A program made the translations under genes and the position numbers. A stretch of 64,000 nucleotides of DNA. Source: Madurella fahalii. Taxonomy: Eukaryota > Ascomycota > Sordariomycetes > Sordariales. Below the pieces are notes generated by a model. The model ran no database searches, was not told the origin of the DNA, and was given only the letters and a program-made list of their open reading frames with translations. Each line of letters begins with the position of its first letter. Position 1 is the stretch's first letter. The stretch spans positions 1,674,001 through 1,738,000 of the forward strand of contig CM056875.1 of NCBI GenBank assembly GCA_029876055.1, given 5' to 3'. Shown one piece after another: positions 19,147 to 27,851 of this stretch.

Positions 19147-21471
19147 ATGATGGCTCGCAGGGGTGGTGCGACGGGTCCTGTACTCGCTGCATCGCCAGCA
19201 ACTCGCCGTGTATTGCGGCCGCGCCAAGCGCCGGGGGCTCGGGGGCTTCCGGCAGGTACTACTTTGCCCAGCGCCGCTCCGAGAACTGGCGGCCGGGTCA
19301 CGAGAAGCTCGGCTGCGCTCACCCAGACCAATCCGAGCAGCAGCAACGACTCGCAGCTGGCAGCCCGCACCTCTAGACAGTCACGGTCGCACAAGCGCTC
19401 CCTGTCGCCCGGCGCCACCGTGGCAAGTCCCCGGCGAAAGCGGGCCCGGCGCCGGCCGGGGTCTTACAGAGAAGATAGCGATCCCCAGACATCCGATGTG
19501 GAGAACGCAACCAGCCCCCGTCAAAGCAGAGCCCGCAGAACGCCAAAAAAGCAAAGTCCCGCTCGGGCAGCAAAGCGGCGCCGGCTTGGAAGCCTTGCAG
19601 CCGAGACATCTGCTCTGTCGTTGGACAGCAAGCCAGTAATCGAGAATACCGTCATTCCGGACTGGGCCAGCCTACCTTGGCACATCCTGGTCCCCATCTT
19701 CCAATATGCTGCAGCAGATCTTGAAGACTCGGAGCGCGCCAAGTGGCTGTCGGCGACCAGCCGTGTCTGCCGGGCATTCGCCGAACACGCGCTGACGGCG
19801 CTCTACAAGGCGCCGCCATTGCTAAGCAGGGCGGCAGCGCACAATCTGGTGTCGTTGCTGTCCAAGGACCCGTCTTCCACCCTATTCGATTACAAGCAGA
19901 AAGTGGAAGCTCTCTACATTGATGTTCAGGAGATTGCCTCCAAGACCTACAAGGGCAAATCACTGGATCTCAAGACGCTGATCTGCAGCCTGCCGCGTCT
20001 CAAGGTCATCCAGTTCTCTCATTGGAAAGATGAACCTCCCTATCGTAAGCTGGACGATTCCCTGCGATGGCACTACCCCGCTGCCCTTTTCAAGGCCTTG
20101 GGCGGCATGCATGGTCGTCCAGCCGGCGAGGCCAGCGGGACCCATCACCCGAGACTTATCGGATGGCAGTGGAATCGGCGCCTAATGGGTCCAGGTCTCG
20201 ACCTCGCTGGCATAAGCGCACTCCATCAGACCCCTTCATTTTCCAGTCTGAAAAAGGTCTCCTTCGTCAACTACCAAGTGCCTTCGCTTCGCGCGAAACA
20301 ATATTCCGACGACGCAGGGCTGGATGCACTGGACCGAGCCTTTGTCCAGGGCATGGCAGATGCAATCAGCGCGCTTCCCAACTTGGAGTTCCTCTCCGTC
20401 GAGTCGTCGACTGCAATTAATGATCAGCTTCTTCCGCTTCTCCCGAAGAGACTCACGACTCTTGAGCTAGTCAATTGCTGGGAAGTAAATGCCGATGACT
20501 TTGCTAACTACCTGCTCTCCAACGGGCAGAAGCTCCGACATCTGGCTCTCCATCACAACATATCGCTCAGCTTGGCATTCGTCACCGTCCTCGGGACGGC
20601 CTGCCCGAACCTACAGTCTCTCAGCATGGATTTCAAAACCTTCAGACACCATGAATTCTGGAACGACTCGGAGCCAAACTATAGCGACCTGCTTACCGCC
20701 GGCCAGATTCCAGACTGGCCCGAGAGCCTGGAGATGTTGGAGCTAAAGAACATGAGGAAGTGGACTGCCGAGGCAGCGGAGACGCTCTTCCAGTCGCTAG
20801 TCGACAGTGCGCCCAGACTCCTCAAACTCCGTCAGCTCGATCTGAAAGCCATGCTGGACATCCCATACCGCCAGCGCTCCGAGATCCGCGACAAGTGGGA
20901 GGCCAAGCTGAAGAAGGTCTTTTTGCGGAAATCGGGCGACCCGCGCCCGTTATTTTCCCTACGGCAGCCACCCGCGGGATTCTCACAGACCGGCAACGGG
21001 GCCGCTAAGGGCAGCTCCTCCCGCAAGTCTGCCGAGGCGGCCGCGATGGCGACTAAGAGCCCCTCGCGGCGGAGCAATCGGATCGCGTCGCAGCTGTCGA
21101 ACCCTTCTTCGCGCGCTAGCAGCGTGGGGAGGGATCTGAGGAACGGGCTCGGACGGCCATCGTATGCGGAGCCGGATACGGACGAGGACGAGGACGAGGA
21201 CGAGGATGAGGAGGGAGAGGATGAGCTGGATCCGGCGTCTGGCGGGTCCGAGGCGAGCCAGGTCGCGGGTTCTCCGGCGACTGAGATGGCCGAGACGGCA
21301 CCCTTCCGCCATGGCATGTGTGAGAAGGTTGTGATTCAGCTGGATAATCAGAAGCCGGCTGAGAAGACGTGGAGAATGGAGGATTTTATGGATCATGAGG
21401 AGGACGATCATTGGGATGCAGACTGGGACGGGCAGGATGAGGTGTTTGATGATGGTCGGTATGCTTGGTGA
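19147..21471 (+). CDS. F-box / leucine-rich-repeat protein
   Basis: A single exon of 774 residues; two adjacent ATG codons (19147 and 19150) can serve as start. Residues 1-165 are a disordered Arg/Ser/Pro-rich basic region with several KR clusters. An F-box follows at about 171-215 (DWASLPWHILVPIFQYAA ... CRAFAEHAL). From about 260 to 590 there are irregular leucine-rich units such as LPNLEFLSVESS, LTTLELVNCWEV and LRHLALHHNISL. F-box proteins link substrates to Skp1-cullin-Roc1 ubiquitin ligases; the LRR part would bind the substrate, which is not predictable. The C-terminal 190 residues are Ser/Arg-rich, then a pure acidic run of Asp-Glu repeats (about residues 679-695), ending in WDADWDGQDEVFDDG. 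The basic N terminus suggests a nuclear role. Confidence 0.88.
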   Translation: MMARRGGATGPVLAASPATRRVLRPRQAPGARGLPAGTTLPSAAPRTGGRVTRSSAALTQTNPSSSNDSQLAARTSRQSRSHKRSLSPGATVASPRRKRARRRPGSYREDSDPQTSDVENATSPRQSRARRTPKKQSPARAAKRRRLGSLAAETSALSLDSKPVIENTVIPDWASLPWHILVPIFQYAAADLEDSERAKWLSATSRVCRAFAEHALTALYKAPPLLSRAAAHNLVSLLSKDPSSTLFDYKQKVEALYIDVQEIASKTYKGKSLDLKTLICSLPRLKVIQFSHWKDEPPYRKLDDSLRWHYPAALFKALGGMHGRPAGEASGTHHPRLIGWQWNRRLMGPGLDLAGISALHQTPSFSSLKKVSFVNYQVPSLRAKQYSDDAGLDALDRAFVQGMADAISALPNLEFLSVESSTAINDQLLPLLPKRLTTLELVNCWEVNADDFANYLLSNGQKLRHLALHHNISLSLAFVTVLGTACPNLQSLSMDFKTFRHHEFWNDSEPNYSDLLTAGQIPDWPESLEMLELKNMRKWTAEAAETLFQSLVDSAPRLLKLRQLDLKAMLDIPYRQRSEIRDKWEAKLKKVFLRKSGDPRPLFSLRQPPAGFSQTGNGAAKGSSSRKSAEAAAMATKSPSRRSNRIASQLSNPSSRASSVGRDLRNGLGRPSYAEPDTDEDEDEDEDEEGEDELDPASGGSEASQVAGSPATEMAETAPFRHGMCEKVVIQLDNQKPAEKTWRMEDFMDHEEDDHWDADWDGQDEVFDDGRYAW

Positions 21472-22056
21472 GGTTCTTCATTGGGGGAGGATTGCTTACT
21501 TAGGCTGGGGAGTTTATTGCCATCCAAATGCTTTGCTCTATTAGGCCTAACATACGGCGCTGAAGCTCGGGTGGCGGGCATTGGTGAGAGGCGTCTGGCT
21601 AAAGGTTTGCTTTGCTTGCGATTGCTTCAAGGTGGGTTTGATCCAACGGGTGGCGGGCATCGGGATGGGTCAGCCATGGATTGCACTTCCTCTCGAATGT
21701 GACAGCTTTGTTTCTGGGATCGAGCAGTTTGAGGAATTCGAGATCTTCGGGGGCTAGCAGGGCTGGTAGGCGCAGCCCTTTGGGCACCTGGGGTTTTGGA
21801 GAGTGAATTGTATCTACCGCGGCGGGTTGGCCCGGCTGTCAAAAGCTATTAGGGCCTGCCTAGCTTGTCCGAAATGGCGCCAGCCGGGCAGCCGCCACAC
21901 AGTGACATCCCGCTGAGATATAAAGAATAATTAAGTATCGGGACCATTTTTTCGGTCCGTAGGAACTGTTTTAACGTACCGTGGCCTCCTTGCTCTACAT
22001 ATAATTAAAACCTAACCTCCATCAAGAATAATCATATCAAAGATATAGAAGGTAAC

Positions 22057-22140
22057 GGAAGAGAGGGAAGAAGGAAAAACGGAAAGAGAAGGAGGAAAAG
22101 AAGAGCCAGAGAAACGGGGAGAAAAAAAAAGGAATAAAAA
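22057..22140 (+). repeat. Polypurine tract
   Basis: About 84 nt almost entirely of G and A on the plus strand, interrupted by only a few pyrimidines and ending in an A9 run, in the centre of the 3-kb gap. Such tracts can adopt triplex structures or exclude nucleosomes; no function is shown here. Confidence 0.8.
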
Positions 22141-23434
22141 GTTATATTTCGTGAAAAAGTTGAATTAAGACACTTACGTATTACTGACAGAACATGCGGA
22201 CGTTCCTGGCGGTCCGAAGAGACGCTCTTCGGAAGCTACCTGCCCTCTATGCCTCGTAGTTTTCCTGGAGTTCATCTGCAACCCGAATGATAATGAAGGT
22301 CGATCTAGGCAGCATACGTCGTCCCCCACAGACAACAATTGCTGGTGCTGTGGCGCCGTCCGACACTTACTAGCTGCTGGACGCACCCTTGTTGACGCTC
22401 ACTTGATAAGAATCAGGGACCGAGTCTCTCGCAACGGAAATTGTTTCGGTGCTGATGTGCTACGTAATCCTTCGTACCCAAGTCTTGTTTGGTAAAAACA
22501 ATCCGCCAAACTTCAACCACGCCCTATTGAGCCTGCGGTTATCCTAATGTGCCCAAAGCACTGCTTTGATGAACTTGGAACAACGTGCATTACGTGACTC
22601 GATCTGATCACTCGATAGCTAAGATATTGACCCGAGGTGGCCAAACCGAAAATCTCTACGACTGAGTCGTACGAGTGGGCCATTGGCATTCTATGCCGCT
22701 TTAACAGCGAGACGCTGGCTCCGTATATTCAAGGTCACCTTATAGAGTAGGAAATTTGAAGAATCGGATTTAATATCAGCGGTAAACTCTGCGTTGGAAC
22801 TACTGGTCCGTCATATAAGAAGAACGGGGAGCACAATCAAATTGTCACCCCGGGGTTCACCATGGATCCCTACGGGACCCTCGGGCGCTCTAGATACCGC
22901 ATCACATTTAGACCGTGGGTAGCATGTCGCCCTGACTTTTACGAATGGCGCGGACGGAAAAGACGGGATACAGGTCGGAAACCCTTCGTCATATTCGTGG
23001 TTGTCTCATGTACTAACTGGGGCGGTACGATTTGAATAAAAACCGGCAACATCTCCGCGGCAAAGTCCTTTCGGTCACTATTTCATGAATCTGTAAATGC
23101 AAGAGCTAGATAGTCTAGAAATCCAGCAGGCTTCCTAGCGTCTGTCACGCGATTTGGGTTTGTTTGATGCTTGGTATGGCCGTCACCTTCGGGTCAAACT
23201 GGTTGCTGGAGAATTGGAGGCACATTCGGGTGAGACAGAGCAGGCACTCGGGTCCTCCCCGTGTACGCTCTCTGAGTCTCAGCCATCACTGCCTGAGGCG
23301 AATTCTCACGAAACAAACCATCACAATGTCTATGTCTTCATGTTCTTCCCACACTCTCTGCCACTTAGGTTGCGACCTGGTTGGTGCATTTAGCTTCCCG
23401 AGAACAGGAAATTGTGGTATTCTGTTCGTGGCCC

Positions 23435-23460
23435 CACACACACACACACACACACGCGCG
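23435..23460. repeat. (CA)10(CG)3 microsatellite
   Basis: Ten CA dinucleotides followed by three CG dinucleotides; alternating purine-pyrimidine sequence of this type favours Z-DNA. Confidence 0.95.
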
Positions 23461-24473
23461 CCTGAGTCTCAGACTCGGTGAATAAACAGACCCCGCATTA
23501 TGCTCGCTGGCTACATTCCGGATCGGCAATGCGCTGCTCAATCAACCCTCTGAAGGATGGCTTTGCTTTTGGCTGGATCAGCTCTTGGGTGTCAGCCATG
23601 GCCACAGGGGTTGTAATTGGTTGATGACGTTAGGGAGATACCACCCTGATACGCTTATTTTTTGCAGCAAATGATGTGCCGTGCTACCGCGACATGCCGC
23701 TAACCGTTCAGAGTTGAAGCAAGGTGTCGAGCCCCACGGCGGCCGGGGGTGGTGAGTGGCACGAGCAACAGAAATCGCGATACAATCTCTCCGTTGTCGT
23801 CTTGGGTACGGTACGCGTCTTTTCCTTCTCCCTTTACCACCCCCCTATGCCGATGCATCTGTAGACGTCACACGCTGTATTCCACCACCAGTCTTGTGTC
23901 TGCACTCTATTGATTTTAACAAGCGTCATACCCTTTGCGCTCTGTCTCTAGCTGTCTGCTTTCCGACACCCCGGTTGCGTGGACTCGCGGTCGCGGGAAC
24001 CCATCTCGCAATCAAACCGCTCCTTGGCTCTATTCACACTTGAGCCGGCATTCCCATCTCACACGACATCGATGAGATCCTGCTGCTGATAGATCTCCCC
24101 TGGCAGCCACTGCTTCGGTCTCTCTGGCCCTGCACCTGCCTTGACATCTCTGCGCACTATCTCTCTATCTCTCTAGCTGTGTCACACACACACTCTTCAC
24201 CTTTTCGTCCTGATTATTCACTGCAGACTTTTTTTATCAATTTCCCAGTTCCTCTCTAGTCATACTGCGCATCTTCACAGCATATCTTTCTTGTCTTTCC
24301 GATCCTTCCACAGCCCCACTTGGTCAGCCTCGTCTGTACCAACTTCCCCCTTCACGGTCGGCCTGGACAATGCCGCCTTTTCTTTCTCACACATCACATT
24401 GACCTTTGCCCAGCCATTCACGCGTCTTTGTCTCGCGACTATAGGTTCCAGGCGCTGATGTCTTGATCCAGCG

Positions 24474-26765
24474 ATGACGGCTCCTAACCAGCGGAACCGT
24501 GGCCTGCCCTTCCTGCATCGGAACTGGCTCAAGGCCACTAACCACTGGAACTCAAGGATGGGCAATAAGGCTTCCTCGCAGTCTCGCGACACCGGCGACG
24601 GGTTCGCCGACAATGAGGAGAACGCCCGGCGCCCTGCGAAGCGCCGCCGCGTCGACAGCGAATACGATGGCTTCCCGCTGTTCGAGAATCACGGAACAGC
24701 CCAGCGCGCCCTTCGCATCGAGGTCCTCAAGATCAGCCACAAGGACTCACCCCGGGTCAAGAACGGCATCTTGAATGGGCTCGTCGCGCCCAACGTCCGG
24801 GATATCGTCCAGATCAAAGCCCGGTGCAAGCTCACCATTTGTGGCCACAAGGGCGGCGAGCAAGTCGTGTTGCACGTTGACAGCCAGGTCTGTGACATAC
24901 GCGTCTTCAAGAACCCTGCCGGCTCCGCTCCCATGGCACGCTTCTCCTCCATCAGGCCGTTCCACATCCCCGAGGAGAAGATCTTTCTCGAACGAGACGA
25001 CGACTCCATCTTCGGCTTAGCCAAGTGCTACTCGGTGCTGGTCGAGCTCGAGTCTGCCGGCGACGCAAACTGGCCCCCAGTTGACCTCGTCCCTGTCAAC
25101 GACGAGGACACGTTCTACAATCGTAGCCTCCCGTCACGCCAGTGGGTGCTCACTGCCAGTATCCCCGACATCTTCAACAGCCGCAACCGCAAATCAGTCC
25201 GCCTAAGAGTGAAGAAGCAGCCGCGCAATGATATTGCCACCAACTTCCTCATGGACATGGACGTCCGCTGGATGACAGCCATATCCACGCAGCGGGCTCT
25301 GAAGGAGCACACCAAGGATGTTCAGGCCTCCATCATGGTGTTTGACCCAAGCGAGCCCGCCGCGCCGCTAGCCAACGGCGGCGTTAACGGTGTTGACGGG
25401 GTCAACGGCATCAACCTGCATCGTCATGAACTCCAACTCAATGGCCATGGAACGAAGGGCGCGAACGGCCAGACGAATGGTGTTGTCGCTGATGGTCTTG
25501 ACGAGCTGGCCGAGGGTGAGCTTACCCCCGGCCGATCACGGCGGGCCAGGCAGGACATCAACTACAACGTCAAGCAGATGTGGAACAATGCGGTGGGGAA
25601 GGAGACGAGAAAGCGGCGGAAGGGTGACGAGCAGAACCAGCTGGACGAGAACGCAATCACCTATCTGCTCCCCGCTGAGCAGGTTCAGACGGACAGATTC
25701 GCGTGTTTGCTGTGCGGAGCTGAGAACGAACGGCTCAGCCAGCTGCGTGCCCACTACTTGAGCCACCCGCAGTATGATTTTCACTTTGAATTCAGGCCTA
25801 AGGCGGGGTACTGCGTCGCTGTGAAACGAAGCGCTAGTAGCCACGGTTCTCCACTGAGACCGAGGGTGTACCAGCTCGGTCTGCCGGTAAAGCCCTTAGA
25901 CCTGGATAAGTACGTCAACGGAGACGACTCGTGGGTTACTTCACGCCTCGGCCCGGATAATGGCCGTGAACTTTTCCAAGAGAGCGCTCCAGCAGGGGCC
26001 CGGACTGTAAGCTCACGTGCCGCAAGCCATATATATAGTACACACCTGATGAAACTAACATCCAGCAGAAGCTCGCCGCTAAGCGCACCCGAAAGAGGGT
26101 CCTGGTGCCCAAGACAAAGCAGCCTCTCTTCGACCCGCTGAGCAAAGTGCAGCTCGTGCCCGGCACTCCGGTGCCCCAGCACCCCATAGACGATGGATGG
26201 CTGTTACTCAAGCATCGCGACAACCTCCAAGACTTCATCGACCTGAACCCAGAAGAAAAGGAGTACCTGCAAGAGTGGGATGCCTTCATCCTCAGAAAGC
26301 ACATTTCCTCGGAGCAGTACCTGCCTCGCAACTTCCTCCGCTTTGTGAGGGAGAAGGCGGCCTGGATCGTGGCGAAGCAGTACCGCGCTGAGGAATTCAG
26401 CAAACACGTCGCGACGCTGCTGGCGCAGCGCGTCCTCCCTGACTCTGCCATCTTTGAGGCCACGCAGATTCTGAACGATGCGAGGATCCACAAGACGGGT
26501 GAGGAGGAGCCGGTCCAGCAGAGCAAGAAGAAGGTCTCTGGCGAGTGCTGCAATGCTTGTGGTGAGCCTGTGCCCGTGCCGGCGATGCTGGTGTGCGCGA
26601 ACAAGGTATGCTTTTACTGGTTCTCGCTCTTCTTTCTGCAGGTTTGATAGACTGCTAACAGTTGACAAGGAATGCAAGAATCGTCTTTACCATGACACTT
26701 GCGTAGAGAATTCGGAAGAGGCGGTGGCAAAAGGGAGGCACTGGAAATGCAAGGCTTGCTCTTAA
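24474..26765 (+). CDS. SUZ12: Polycomb repressive complex 2 subunit SUZ12 (VEFS-box protein with C-terminal PHD-like finger)
   Basis: Three exons, 24474-26006, 26069-26605 and 26670-26765, give 721 residues. A C2H2 finger at about 408-431 (FACLLCGAE...LRAHYLSH) precedes the VEFS box (about 525-640: LFDPLSKVQLVPG, IDDGWLLLKHRDNL, FILRKHISSEQYLP, LRFVREKAAWIV). In SUZ12 the VEFS box holds the EZH2-type methyltransferase, so the protein should be a core subunit of the PRC2 complex that writes H3K27 methylation. After it comes a cysteine-rich finger (about 671-721: CCNACGEP...MLVCANKECKNRLYHDTCVE...WKCKACS) with PHD-like spacing. Introns have GTAAGC/GTATGC donors and CTAAC branches; the first ends in a tandem CAGCAG acceptor, so one Gln may be optional. 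ATG 24558 (MGNKASSQ) is an alternative start. Confidence 0.92.
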
Positions 26766-27851
26766 CAGGGACTCGGCCAGCGAGTACGACAGGCAGCATG
26801 AAGAGGATAGCATTGGGCGCTGGAAGTAATGGGGATGCGGGGGACGAACCGGAGTGGTTCTTGAGACGCGTTGCAGCTCGTCGTCAGCCGCGTCAATGCT
26901 TTTCTATCTTGGGGCTCTAAGCGCCGAGACTAAGGCGGCTGCGAACGATGGCGAGGCAACGCTGTGAACTAATGGTATATATGTAGATTAAATGGCATCG
27001 GCCGTCCCGAGACACAAAACAACGATGCTCGGAGGAGGTTAATAGGCATAGAAAACTCCGAGAGGTGGACTGAAGGATGGTGCTTTGTGACTTGGGACCT
27101 AACAGAGATTTGACGCTCTCCCTAACATTATCGCTTCTGTACTAGAGCCGTGACCTGAAGCCGATTGAGGAAGCCCAGCAAAAGATGAGGTACTCGCGTA
27201 CTTCGTTGATACGACCAGGCCAAGTAATCTTGTAAAATGCGTGATGACTGTGTCATGCTCTTGAGATATGTATCTCGTATTTTTGCATTCATATCTGCTC
27301 AACAAATTACAAATTGACATGCTCGGATCATACATGCATAAGAAGACACAGCCGTTTCCGAAATCTCATATTACCTGCTCTTTATAGCTGTTCTCTTGCT
27401 TATATTGGCTTGTTAGGAGCAAGTCGACTCTTGTATCCGTTTGATACAAGAGTCTACTTTAACTATCAACATCCGTTGGGCAGAGGCAAGAGCAATTGTG
27501 CACATGTTGAGATTTCTCATTCGTGACGACACTTCCGCAGGTTGACTGTGTGGTTTTGAATCGTGGGAGAATTTCCGCGTTCATTACCAACCTCGCACGC
27601 GAACAACACACCGCCCAAGTCAACGCTACGATGTGGCACGCAAGTAACCTCTTCTATCGCCGGTTAAACAATTTATTTCTACACGCACAAGGCACAGCAT
27701 GGATGTGATTACAAACCCCATTTCCTCCCTCCCAATCCCAGCACACCCAAACGCCCTGTTCTCACGCTTCTTCAGCTGTCGAAAACTCCATCCCCATCCT
27801 CATCCCCGATCCCGATCCTCATCCTCAACTTTACCCTCCTACCGAAATGTC
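26766..27851. other. Convergent intergenic region (SUZ12 / CUS1) with a strong hairpin
   Basis: About 1.1 kb separating the 3' ends of SUZ12 and CUS1; more AT-rich than the coding DNA. Apart from the inverted repeat at 27426-27454 I see no gene, tRNA or repeat. Confidence 0.5.
27426..27454. repeat. Perfect 12-bp inverted repeat with 5-nt loop
   Basis: GACTCTTGTATC and GATACAAGAGTC flank a CGTTT loop. With one mismatch the stem extends by three more pairs on the outside (27422-27458). It lies 660 bp after the SUZ12 stop and 400 bp from the CUS1 stop. It could fold as an RNA hairpin or serve as a palindromic protein site. Confidence 0.9.

Larger units (their letters stand above)
21472..24473. 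other. 3-kb gene-poor gap before SUZ12
   Basis: The largest gap in the window. It contains the 3' flank of the F-box gene, a polypurine tract, a (CA)n(CG)n microsatellite, and from about 23,800 to 24,470 a strongly pyrimidine-rich stretch that looks like the promoter and long 5' leader of SUZ12. The middle part (about 21,900-23,150) is less GC-rich than the surrounding genes. A 57-codon ATG frame at 22862-23035 has no recognisable relatives. I found no tRNA, transposon terminal repeat or protein-coding gene that I can support. Confidence 0.5.

Noticed and set aside
22862..23035. A 57-codon ATG frame in the 3-kb gap
   Set aside because: Too short and without recognisable features; expected by chance in 3 kb.
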